Assembly: GCA_018222605.1 (NCBI GenBank)
Contig: JAAEZZ010000003.1
Span: 124,001 to 188,000 of the forward strand
Length of the DNA stretch: 64,000 nucleotides
Direction of reading: 5' to 3'
DNA from: Alphaproteobacteria bacterium
GTDB lineage: Bacteria; Pseudomonadota; Alphaproteobacteria; Caulobacterales; Hyphomonadaceae
Positions 27,071-34,234 of this stretch are shown here, one piece after another. The notes under the pieces are model-generated. The model ran no database searches, was not told the DNA's origin, and saw only the letters and a program-made list of their open reading frames with translations. Every line of letters begins with the position of its first letter. The stretch's first letter is position 1. A program made the position numbers and the translations under genes.

Positions 27071-27714
27071 CGTTTGCCCCCATCATTGCCGCTGGCGGCG
27101 GGCCCCAGTAGCACAAAGTCCGCCCCCGGCAGATGCGGGAAGCCGCGAAAATTCTCGGCATTGCCAAACACGGCTGTGCAGGTCGCGAATTGCTGATCAC
27201 ACGTCTGCCCCGGAAACACCGCGGTCTCCACGCCGCAGCGCGCATCGCCCAGCACTGCGTCGCAGGCCCGCGCATAGACACGTCCCAAGGGCCGCTCCAG
27301 CTCCGCCTTCAGGCTGACCAGTTCCGCCTCAAAGCCCGCCGCCCCCCGCGACACCTCACTCAGTCGACCGCTCCAGACGTGCACGAACAGATCGGGCCGC
27401 TCCCAGTCCGCACGGATCACATCCACATTCGCCCCATCCCACAGGCCGCTTGCAAGGTCTGCCTCTGTGATCGCATCATGCGCCAGTGCCCCGCCCGTCG
27501 CCGTATGGCCGGGGCGCAAATCCGCCGAATGGGAAAAGCTCGCCGCCTCCAACGCCGCGCCCGGCTGATAGGTTACGCCGTCCACCTCAAGCGCCCGGTC
27601 ATGTTCCGTCACCGCCAGCTCAAATCCGTCCGCCCGGTGCAGCCGCCAGCAGAGGCACGTTGTCGCCGCCCCGCTCGCCAGTCGCGCGGCAAACTCTGCT
27701 TCAATGATCCGCAT
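27067..27714 (-). CDS. GTA gp13-like tail hub protein (DUF2163 / BR0599)
   Basis: This 215-residue protein matches the two-part layout of the GTA gp13 family. An N-terminal DUF2163 region (ATTCLCWRLHRADGFELAVT, SHSADLRPGHTATGG) is followed by the BR0599-type C-terminal region with four spaced cysteines (RACDAVLGDARCGV, QTCDQQFATC) and FRGFPHLPGADF. In the RcGTA structure this is the hub joining the tail tube to the tip; the Cys set may hold an iron-sulfur cluster as in phage hub proteins. The ATGA overlap with gp14 indicates coupling. Confidence 0.92.
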   Translation of the reverse strand: MRIIEAEFAARLASGAATTCLCWRLHRADGFELAVTEHDRALEVDGVTYQPGAALEAASFSHSADLRPGHTATGGALAHDAITEADLASGLWDGANVDVIRADWERPDLFVHVWSGRLSEVSRGAAGFEAELVSLKAELERPLGRVYARACDAVLGDARCGVETAVFPGQTCDQQFATCTAVFGNAENFRGFPHLPGADFVLLGPAASGNDGGKR

Positions 27715-27717
27715 ACC

Positions 27718-28335
27718 CTACCCCGCCAGCTCGACCAGCGGCACACGCAGCGCCTTGCCCGCACCAAAGCCTTCCAACGTGATGTCCAGCCGGTCGGTAT
27801 CGAACCGCACTGCGCAGTCAAACCGGAACCCCGCCGTCACCCCTGCGCCATTTGGCGGCGCACTTTCCAGCGTCACAAGGCCCTGTGTCACATCCACACT
27901 GAAGGGCACTACCTCGCCGTTCACCGCCACCAGCACTGTGCCCGCCACTGGCTTGCCGATATGCCGCGCATAGTCGCCATAGGCTTTCAACAGTTGAAAC
28001 TCCGTGGTCGCACCATCTCCCGTACCGATCCGCTGGTCGCCTTCAGAGGGTACCTCGCCCACAGCGCAGGACCGGTCATCCATCGCATCCCGAAAGCGAA
28101 AACCATGCAATCGCCCGCGCCGCGCCTCAAAGAACTCGGTCAGCGCCTGCAGCGCGTCCAGCTTCAGCGCCGCGCTGCCCACATCCCAGCGCCTGCGCGA
28201 TCCGGCCCACACCGCATTACGCGCTTCGCCGCCGCTCGCCAGCGTCACCACGTCCGTGCGCCGCTCCGGCCCGCCCGTCGCGGCCAGCGCCAGCGGCACG
28301 GGAAAGCTCACTTCATGAAAATTCGCCAAACTCAC
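27718..28335 (-). CDS. GTA gp12-like distal tail protein (DUF2460)
   Basis: This 205-residue protein has the DUF2460/TIGR02217 pattern: FHEVSFPVPLALAATGGPER at the N-terminus, EFFEARRGRLHGFRFRD, and FEFDC-like strands near the end. In RcGTA this gene product caps the tail tube at its distal end. It overlaps gp11 by ATGA and is followed two bases later by gp13. Confidence 0.92.
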   Translation of the reverse strand: MSLANFHEVSFPVPLALAATGGPERRTDVVTLASGGEARNAVWAGSRRRWDVGSAALKLDALQALTEFFEARRGRLHGFRFRDAMDDRSCAVGEVPSEGDQRIGTGDGATTEFQLLKAYGDYARHIGKPVAGTVLVAVNGEVVPFSVDVTQGLVTLESAPPNGAGVTAGFRFDCAVRFDTDRLDITLEGFGAGKALRVPLVELAG

Positions 28336-28712
28336 AGGAACCGGCCTCCCCCCGCCACAATCCGCGCCAGCAACGCACTCATCGCGCCCTGGCTCTCGCG
28401 CCCGGCAGGCTCCTCCGTCCCCGGCGCATAGTTCATGTTCAGCGTCACCGCCTGCCCCGCGCTATGGTTCAGCCCAGCCATCGCCGTCACGCTCTCTGCG
28501 GCCACGCGCGCAAGGTCCCGTAAAATGCTTTCGGCCATGCGCTCAAAGTTCAGCTCGCCAGAGCGCGCAGCCTGTCCCAGCGCTGTCTCGATGCTCTGCC
28601 CGGCACGTCCGAACGCCGCCTCCAGCGCTTCGGCCGCCTGCATACCAGGCCCCTCCGCCAAGGCCTGCAGCGCATCCCCTGCCGAGGCGAGATTGTTGTC
28701 GAAGTCTATCAT
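28332..28712 (-). CDS. GTA gp11-like tail tape measure protein, short
   Basis: By position this is the tape measure gene, between the tail assembly chaperone gp10.1 and the distal tail protein. The 126 residues are Ala-rich and helical (MQAAEALEAAFGRAGQSIET, RMAESILRDLARVAAE), with a short Gly-rich C-terminus, which fits a tape measure. It is clearly shorter than the RcGTA protein, which is over 200 residues, so either the tail is short or part of the gene is missing. No frameshifted remainder is visible; a palindromic repeat lies just upstream. Confidence 0.75.
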   Translation of the reverse strand: MIDFDNNLASAGDALQALAEGPGMQAAEALEAAFGRAGQSIETALGQAARSGELNFERMAESILRDLARVAAESVTAMAGLNHSAGQAVTLNMNYAPGTEEPAGRESQGAMSALLARIVAGGGRFL

Positions 28713-28757
28713 CTAATGCTCCTCTCTTCTGCTAAGCCCTGAAAGCCCGCGCCCGTG

Positions 28758-28861
28758 CTTCGACTTTGCTCAGCATGAGCGCTCCTAAAGCAGGACCTCA
28801 TCCTGCTACGCTTCCCGACTCATCGTGCCCCCTTCCAAACTCATCCTGAGCGAAGTCGAAG
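28758..28861. repeat. Inverted repeat element, FDFAQDE type
   Basis: Two 22-base arms, 28758-28779 and 28840-28861, are reverse complements at 20 of 22 positions and are 60 bases apart. The core CTTCGACTT/AAGTCGAAG with CTCAGGATGAG belongs to a short palindromic sequence that I know as a common dispersed repeat in alphaproteobacterial genomes; its translation is often FDFAQDE. Here it lies between gp10.1 and gp11 and supplies the last codons of gp10.1. Confidence 0.7.
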
Positions 28862-29064
28862 GATGAAGCGGCAGGAGTTTCACGCCCGGCTCCATCCGGA
28901 AACGCCTTTATCAAATCCACCATCCGTCCACGCCCCATCACATCACCTCCACGCGCCAGCCAGCGCCACTCCTTCAGAGACAATCTCCAGAACGCCTCCG
29001 GCCCAATCCCGGCAGACAGCGCCGCCCGCATCATCGCCCCCCAGGGCAGCAAGCCATCCCCCAT
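28798..29064 (-). CDS. GTA gp10.1-like tail assembly chaperone, tail read into repeat
   Basis: The 88-residue product has the small TIGR02216 / Phage_TAC_6 core (PWGAMMRAALSAGIGPEAFW, then LSLKEWRWL), which assists tail assembly. The rest of the frame (ASSFDFAQDEFGRGHDESGS) is the translation of a palindromic repeat, so the native C-terminus has been replaced or extended. The start ATG 29064 overlaps the gp10 stop (TGATG); a GTG lies one codon earlier. Confidence 0.8.
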   Translation of the reverse strand: MGDGLLPWGAMMRAALSAGIGPEAFWRLSLKEWRWLARGGDVMGRGRMVDLIKAFPDGAGRETPAASSFDFAQDEFGRGHDESGSVAG

Positions 29065-29357
29065 CACCCTGCCAGCCCCAGCCGGAACGCATCCGCCACG
29101 GCGCGCGCCGCCGCGCCCGGATGCACATCGCTCTCGCGCAGCGCATCTGCCATCTCGGCCTCGCCGCCCCCGCGCAGCAACGCCGCCAGCACCACCACAA
29201 GGTCTGCCGCAGACAGCGCCCGCATCCGCGCCTCCAGCTCACTCATCCGCACACAGCCGAAAGCCGCCTCAATCTCTGCCAGTGCGCCCAGCGTCAGGCA
29301 CAGCCGCCGCGCCCGACCGCCAATCACCAGCCCTGTCTCTCCCCGCGACGCATTCAT
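29064..29357 (-). CDS. GTA gp10-like tail protein
   Basis: This 97-residue protein matches GTA gp10: GRARRLCLTLGALAEIEAAF is the family core, followed by a helical region with ARMRALSAADLVVVLAALLR. In RcGTA it works with gp10.1 in tail assembly. The start at 29357 lies just after the gp9 stop (TAGGATG). It is followed by gp10.1 with overlapping stop and start. Confidence 0.88.
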   Translation of the reverse strand: MNASRGETGLVIGGRARRLCLTLGALAEIEAAFGCVRMSELEARMRALSAADLVVVLAALLRGGGEAEMADALRESDVHPGAAARAVADAFRLGLAG

Positions 29358-29358
29358 C

Positions 29359-29769
29359 CTACAGCGCTCCAAAGCTCAGGCGGCCGGCGCTTTCCAGCGT
29401 GACGGAGAATTCCGCCTCGCCATCATGCTCGCCGCTCCAGCTCAGTTCGGTGATCTGGAACGCGCCTTCCAATATGCCGAAATCCGGCAGGATCAGCTGC
29501 CAGCCCGGTGCTTCGCCTGCAAAGAAGACGGCCCGCATCCGCGCATCGCTGGCGGCATCCTTGAACACGCCGCGCCCGGTCACGCGGGCGGATTTCACGC
29601 CCGCACCGGCCACCAGTTCACGCCAGGCCTCTGCGCTGTCAGCGCTCGTCCCGTCGACACTTCCGGCCGACAGCTGAATGCGGCTCGCCCGCACGCCGGC
29701 CAGTGTCGTAAAGTCACCCGCCCCGTCTGAAATCTTCAGCAGAATGTCCCTGCCCCTCTGGCCAGCCAT
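29359..29769 (-). CDS. GTA gp9-like major tail tube protein
   Basis: This 136-residue protein matches TIGR02126, the GTA major tail protein: GRDILLKISDGAGDFTTLAG at the N-terminus, DGTSADSAEAWRELVAGAG, FKDAASDARMRAVFF and the final strands EAEFSVTLESAGRLSF. It stacks into the tail tube. ATG 29769 overlaps the gp8 stop; a GTG sits one codon before. Confidence 0.93.
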   Translation of the reverse strand: MAGQRGRDILLKISDGAGDFTTLAGVRASRIQLSAGSVDGTSADSAEAWRELVAGAGVKSARVTGRGVFKDAASDARMRAVFFAGEAPGWQLILPDFGILEGAFQITELSWSGEHDGEAEFSVTLESAGRLSFGAL

Positions 29770-30179
29770 CACGCCGCCTCCTCTGAAATAATCCTGATCC
29801 GGATCAGCCCCCGGAACGCGCGCTTGTCTGCCGTGCGCATCACATCGCCATAGACGACATGCGCCAGCACGATATGCACGCCCGGCACGCTCCAGCTTGC
29901 GCCCTCCACCGCGCGGCGCAGCGCGGCCACCGCCGCCTTCGCGCCGCGCACGCCGCCCTCACGGGTATAGACCGCCAGCGAGATCCGGTGCGCCGCACCC
30001 TTCACCAGCGCCGCATCTTCCGGCGTCACCTCGTGCCGCTCCAGCAGGGCGTGCGGAAACATCGGCGCCTCACTTTCGGCATCGAACACGCGCGCAGGTG
30101 ATCCGAACACGGCCTGCACACCGGCATCCGCGCGCAGCATTTCCATCAGCGCCGCTTGCACCGCTTCTTCCGCACTCAT
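29769..30179 (-). CDS. GTA gp8-like tail terminator (DUF3168)
   Basis: This 136-residue protein is of the DUF3168 family (EEAVQAALMEMLRADAGVQA, HRISLAVYTREGG, AHVVYGDVMR). In RcGTA this product closes the top of the tail tube where it joins the head. Its start overlaps the stop of the gp6-like gene by ATGA, leaving no room for the gp7 stopper gene that normally stands between them. Confidence 0.9.
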   Translation of the reverse strand: MSAEEAVQAALMEMLRADAGVQAVFGSPARVFDAESEAPMFPHALLERHEVTPEDAALVKGAAHRISLAVYTREGGVRGAKAAVAALRRAVEGASWSVPGVHIVLAHVVYGDVMRTADKRAFRGLIRIRIISEEAA

Positions 30180-30721
30180 ATCCGACGCTCCCGGCGCGCG
30201 GCCAGTATGGCGGTCACCTCCTCTGGCAGGGCCTCGCCCGCCTCACGGCCATAGGCCGCCAGCACCAGCCGCTTCAGCGCCTGCACCAGATCCTCCGGCA
30301 CATCCGCCGCTGCGCCATATCCGGTCACGAAGGTCACATCGGCCCGCCCGCCCGGCGGAATGGAGGGCCGCGCCACAAAAGGCTTCAGCCGCAGCCGTCC
30401 GCCTACCAATTGAAACCGCCCCGTGTACAGCTGCGCCGCGCCATCGGCATCTGCCACCTCAACGGAGACCAGCGCCGAGGCCGGCCCCGGCAACAGGCGC
30501 GCGCCAGTGCGGATCAACCCCACCGGCCAGTGGTCAAAGCTGCGCTTTACCGTACGCGTCACCAGGGCCAGCCCCGTCTCCGCCTCCAGCCGCGCCCGCG
30601 CCGCCGCGATCAGCCCCGCCACCAGCGGATCTTCCCCCTCATGCCCGATGCGGAGATACTCTTTCGCCGCCTGCAGAGACAAAGCCTCGTCGGCTGGCGG
30701 TGTGATCACCGTCAGTGTCAT
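30176..30721 (-). CDS. GTA gp6-like head-tail connector (adaptor)
   Basis: This 181-residue protein matches TIGR02215: LTVITPPADEALSLQAAKEY, then AGLIAAARARLEAETGLALV and the C-terminal VPEDLVQALKRLVLAAYG. It is the adaptor ring below the portal. A longer frame starts at 30826, but those extra 35 residues are the translation of a repeat; ATG 30721 has AGAAGGA upstream and begins the conserved domain. The gene is separated from the capsid gene by that repeat. Confidence 0.9.
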   Translation of the reverse strand: MTLTVITPPADEALSLQAAKEYLRIGHEGEDPLVAGLIAAARARLEAETGLALVTRTVKRSFDHWPVGLIRTGARLLPGPASALVSVEVADADGAAQLYTGRFQLVGGRLRLKPFVARPSIPPGGRADVTFVTGYGAAADVPEDLVQALKRLVLAAYGREAGEALPEEVTAILAARRERRI

Positions 30722-30742
30722 AACTATTTCCTTCTCGATATA

Positions 30743-30853
30743 CCTTCCTCCGCCTGAGGGGGAAGTGGGTCGGACGCCAGACGCGGCCGGGCTGAAGGGG
30801 GCCTTCCCCCTCCGCCTTTCAGACACCTCCCCCGCAAGCGGGGGGGAGGAGAC
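30743..30853. repeat. GC-rich palindromic repeat between capsid and gp6
   Basis: About 110 bases between the capsid and connector genes are built from near-palindromic C/G runs, including the hairpin CCTCCCCCGC / GCGGGGGGGAGG at 30826-30849 and CCTCCGCCTGAGGGGGAAG further left. The style is that of the short mobile or REP-like elements scattered in alphaproteobacterial genomes. It could act as a transcript attenuator between head and tail genes. Confidence 0.65.
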
Positions 30854-30859
30854 GCCGCG

Positions 30860-32029
30860 CTAAAACACCATCACTTTCGCCGCGTCGAAATTCTGTACCC
30901 CGCCGCCGACACGCTTCGTCGTGTAGAACAGCACGTAAGGCTTGGCAGAGTATGGATCGCGCAGCACGCGGGCGCCCTGCCGGTCGGCGATCAGATAGAA
31001 GCGCCGGAAATCTCCGAAGGCGATGGCCGCATTGCCCGTGCCAATGTCCGGCATGTCCTCCACTTCCGTCACCGGATAGCCGAGGATCGTCGCTGCTTCT
31101 CCGCCCGTGCCGGGTTGCCACAGATAGCGCCCGTCGCCATCCTTCAGCTTGCGGACAGATGCCACAGTCCGACGGTTCATCACAAAGCGGCCATTCGTGC
31201 GAAAATGCGCCTGTGGCGTGTAGATCAGGTCGATCAGCTGGTCGGCCGCATTCGCCGCGCCGAAATCCCCGGCGACAGAGCCGATTTTGCCCCACACATG
31301 GCTCGTATCGGCCACAATGTCATAGTCCAGAAAACCGCGCGGTTTGCCGCTGCCATCGCCGCTGACAAAGGCCGCCGACTCCTGCGCCGCAAAGGCGGCT
31401 TCCACCTCATCGGCCAGCCAGGCATCAATGTCGGCATAGCTGTCTTCCAGCAGGGTCTGCGTCGCCGCCGGCATGGCGTAGAGTTCCCCCGCCGGGAATT
31501 CCAGCAGGGAGAGACCGGAATGAGCCGTCTCAGTCCGCGTGGCCTGTTCACCCACCCAGCTTGCCGCCGCGCCAAGGCCCACCGGCTTGCGATAGACGCC
31601 GGCAGAGGTCTGCCGCACGGTCGCAATCTGGCGCATCGGGCTCGCCGCCATCAGGCGGGATTCGATCAGCCGGTCCAGTTCCGGTGGCGCAATATAGCCG
31701 CCCTGCTCGTCCGTACCCGTATTCAGCGCCTTCACGTCCAGCCGGGCTAGCCCGCTATCATCACCACTGCGCAGGTAACGCGCCCAGGCGTCACTACGGG
31801 CGTCTTCGTCCGCACTCTTTACACTCCCCGCTTCCGGCCTCGCCATCTTCAGGCTCAGCGCCTCAAGACGGCGGTCGATCCGCGCCAGGCGCTCATCCGT
31901 CAGCGGATCGCTTGCGCCCTTCTGTTCCATCTCGGCCAGACGCGCATCATTGGCCTCTGTATAGGCCGCAAATGCCGCCATCAGCTCGGTCGTATCCGAC
32001 CCGCCCGCCATTTTCGTTTCCTTGGTCAT
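30860..32029 (-). CDS. GTA gp5-like major capsid protein (HK97 fold)
   Basis: This 389-residue protein has the HK97 capsid layout: a charged N-terminal scaffold region (residues about 15-65, EANDARLAEMEQKG...) and then the shell domain (GGYIAPPELDRLIESRLMAA, RTVASVRKLKDGDGRYLWQP). The start at 32029 follows AGGAGAGAGT. The scaffold part is removed by the gp4 protease during head maturation. The protease stop lies 50 bases upstream. Confidence 0.93.
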   Translation of the reverse strand: MTKETKMAGGSDTTELMAAFAAYTEANDARLAEMEQKGASDPLTDERLARIDRRLEALSLKMARPEAGSVKSADEDARSDAWARYLRSGDDSGLARLDVKALNTGTDEQGGYIAPPELDRLIESRLMAASPMRQIATVRQTSAGVYRKPVGLGAAASWVGEQATRTETAHSGLSLLEFPAGELYAMPAATQTLLEDSYADIDAWLADEVEAAFAAQESAAFVSGDGSGKPRGFLDYDIVADTSHVWGKIGSVAGDFGAANAADQLIDLIYTPQAHFRTNGRFVMNRRTVASVRKLKDGDGRYLWQPGTGGEAATILGYPVTEVEDMPDIGTGNAAIAFGDFRRFYLIADRQGARVLRDPYSAKPYVLFYTTKRVGGGVQNFDAAKVMVF

Positions 32030-32079
32030 ACTCTCTCCTGTTAAACTCTCTCTGTCGAAGCACAAGCGCGGGCTCTCCC

Positions 32080-32631
32080 TCACGCCGCTACCGCCCCTCC
32101 CATCAGGGCAAACCGGGCCCGGGCCTGCATCGGGCAGGCCACCAGGGACACTTCCACCAGGTCCACCTCGATCAGTTCCCGCCCATCCGCTCTCAAACGG
32201 TTCCAGATGCGCGGACGAAAGCCGATGGACAGGCCGCTCAGGCCGCTCTCCGCCATGCTGCGCGCCGCCTCACCTTCGATCAGTCCACGCACGTATAGCC
32301 CGCGTCCATCCTCCACCATGCGCACCCAGCGCCCGGCAATCGCGCCCGGCCTGTGCTGCAACAGCATCGGCACAGGTGCCGCCCGCTGCAGGCTCCGCGA
32401 AAACGCCCCAGCCCGCACCACATCTCCGCTCGCATCGGGTATCCCGAAGAGAGAGGCATAGCCTTCGATGAGGAGGTCTCGTCTCGTATCACGCCCCCCA
32501 CCTGTCCTTCCCCTTGCAGGGGGAGGAACTCCAACAGCAGCCGCCTTGCTTGAAGGCTGTCCTCCCCCCTGAAAAGGGGGCGTTAGAGGGGGGTAATGCG
32601 CACGCGTATCTTCGCAGAAAAGCCTACTCAT
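32080..32631 (-). CDS. GTA gp4-like prohead protease with repeat insertion
   Basis: This 183-residue protein has the HK97-type prohead protease domain from about residue 52: LIEGYASLFGIPDASGDVVR, AFSRSL, MLLQHRPGAIAGRW with the catalytic His, and GLSGLSIGFRPR with the catalytic Ser. It cleaves capsid scaffold. Residues about 12-51 are the in-frame translation of a palindromic repeat (see that entry), so the N-terminus has been extended by about 39 residues. The start ATG overlaps the stop of the preceding small gene. Confidence 0.88.
   Translation of the reverse strand: MSRLFCEDTRAHYPPLTPPFQGGGQPSSKAAAVGVPPPARGRTGGGRDTRRDLLIEGYASLFGIPDASGDVVRAGAFSRSLQRAAPVPMLLQHRPGAIAGRWVRMVEDGRGLYVRGLIEGEAARSMAESGLSGLSIGFRPRIWNRLRADGRELIEVDLVEVSLVACPMQARARFALMGGAVAA
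32488..32598. repeat. Palindromic repeat inside the protease gene
   Basis: This stretch of about 110 bases holds CCCCCCTCTAACGCCCCCTTTT and TCAGGGGGGAGG on the minus strand and mirrored C/G runs at its left end (CCTTCCCCTTGCAGGGGGAGGA). It resembles the dispersed palindromic elements common near gene ends, but here it lies within the protease reading frame and stays open through it. Confidence 0.7.
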
Positions 32632-32854
32632 CCCCGGCCTCCATCTTCCGTTCTATCCGGTCCAGCTGGCCTTCCATCCGGTCGACGCCCTCTTCCAGGC
32701 GCGCCAGCCGTTCCACCACAGTGCGCCGTTCCCGGACGGTCTGCTCCAGCTGCGAAATCCGCTCCGCCGCCGCCCCGGCCCAGACCAGCGCGCCGCCGGT
32801 CTGCACCATCACGGCCAGCACAAAGCCTGCTGTCACCTTCTGCTCCATCTTCAT
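32624..32854 (-). CDS. GTA gp3.5-position small membrane coiled-coil protein
   Basis: This 76-residue protein has one membrane segment (about residues 8-27) and a coiled-coil tail with heptad-like spacing (RISQLEQTVRERRTVVERLA, LEEGVDRMEGQLDRIERKME). It occupies the place of RcGTA gp3.5 between portal and protease. The start at 32854 overlaps the portal stop as ATGA, and its stop overlaps the protease start. I cannot assign a function; membrane anchoring during head assembly is a guess. Confidence 0.75.
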   Translation of the reverse strand: MKMEQKVTAGFVLAVMVQTGGALVWAGAAAERISQLEQTVRERRTVVERLARLEEGVDRMEGQLDRIERKMEAGDE

Positions 32855-34017
32855 GATTGCAGCCCCGCCAGACGCCGCTTCTCCTCTGCGGTCGCAAAGC
32901 TCGCGCCTTCCAGCCGCGCCCACAGCGCATCGCGCTCGGCCGACAGCGCCGGCACGCGGTCAACATCCGCGCGGATCTCCACATCCTGCCCGAATGGCAC
33001 ATCCAGCCAGGCCGACAGCGCGCCCGCGAATTTCTGCACCAGCGGCAAAATCGTCATCCGCCAGAAGGCGAGGTTCGCCTCCTTATAGTTCGAATACGTA
33101 TTATCCCCTGGAATCCCCAGCAGCATGGGCGGCACGCCCAGCGCCAGCGCAATCTCCCGCGCCGCACCATGCCGGGCTTCCAGAAAGTCCATCTCCGCAG
33201 GCGACAGAGACATCGGCCGCCACTCCAGCCCGCCTTCCAGCAGCAGGGGCCGCCCAGCATTGCTCGCGCCGGAATACATACTCTCCAGCTCCGCCTTAAG
33301 CGCTTCGAACTGGTCCGGCGGCATCCGCCCATGCCCGCCATAGACCAGCGCGCCGGAGGGCTTGGCCGAATTGTCGATCAGCGCCTTCGCCCAGTCCGCG
33401 CTCGCATTGTGCAAATCCAGCGCCCGCCGCGCCGCGCCCAGCGGGGCCAGGCCCAGCGTGTCATTCAGCGGATTGAACAGTTTCAGGTGCAGTACCGGGC
33501 TCCAGCCCGTCTCTGCATCGCGGCGGATCACCCGCTCGCCATGGCGTTCCTTCACGGCCCAGGCCTCCACCCAGCCGCGCGCATCCTTCAGCGGCCGCAT
33601 GGCGGACGGGGCCAGCGCATACAGCGCAGACACCCCCGCCCCGTCCACCACACTGGCCGCCCCACTGGCCGCCCCCCTCACAGCCTCCAGGCAGACGCCT
33701 TCCAGAAAGGCATTGCCGGTCAGCTGAAGCTGGGAATAGACCGCCTCAAACAGCTCCGCCGCCACGCCGTCCGGCTGCGGTCTGCGGATCAACCGCGCGG
33801 CCCCGTCATGCGCCGTCACCAGCGGAACGGACGCCGCCGCCTCGGCCACCATGCGCACCGCGCGATAGGCCACGGCATTCTGCAGATACCCGTCCCGCGT
33901 CAGCGCCGCGCCATCGCGGGCACCCCAGCGGGCCGTCCCGATTTCTGATAGCGCGACCAGAGGCACCGCCGCTTTTGCCTCGCGCTGGGGCAACCGGAAA
34001 GGCCAGATGGGTTTCAT
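32851..34017 (-). CDS. GTA gp3-like portal protein (HK97 family)
   Basis: This 388-residue protein has the HK97 portal pattern: VAYRAVRMVAEAAASVPLV, FEAVYSQLQLTGNAFLE, FNPLNDTLGLAPLGAARRAL, and NTYSNYKEANLAFW before the C-terminal crown. It forms the ring through which DNA enters and leaves the head. In RcGTA it directly follows terL; here a plus-strand ParA module and a VOC gene intervene, so this gene now starts its own minus-strand transcript from the 217-base divergent region at 34018-34234. Confidence 0.93.
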   Translation of the reverse strand: MKPIWPFRLPQREAKAAVPLVALSEIGTARWGARDGAALTRDGYLQNAVAYRAVRMVAEAAASVPLVTAHDGAARLIRRPQPDGVAAELFEAVYSQLQLTGNAFLEGVCLEAVRGAASGAASVVDGAGVSALYALAPSAMRPLKDARGWVEAWAVKERHGERVIRRDAETGWSPVLHLKLFNPLNDTLGLAPLGAARRALDLHNASADWAKALIDNSAKPSGALVYGGHGRMPPDQFEALKAELESMYSGASNAGRPLLLEGGLEWRPMSLSPAEMDFLEARHGAAREIALALGVPPMLLGIPGDNTYSNYKEANLAFWRMTILPLVQKFAGALSAWLDVPFGQDVEIRADVDRVPALSAERDALWARLEGASFATAEEKRRLAGLQS

Positions 34018-34234
34018 GAAGGGCTCCGCTCTGTTTCGTTTGATGAGCAGAAATTAAATCCCTGACATCCCCATCGGATTCAGTTTGGAAAATCCTTCCA
34101 AAAACAGCGGCCTACCGCTAAAACATTAGGGAAACCGCCGGATTTTTCCCTGTATTTTATTCCCGTGCAGGCATAGCCAGACCGGCGCAAATCTGCTTTT
34201 TCGCCGAACTATCAGGCGCCAGGGAGCTAACAGA

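Noticed and set aside
28758-32598. A CRISPR array
   Set aside because: The repeats are palindromic, of different types and far apart, with no spacer-repeat periodicity.
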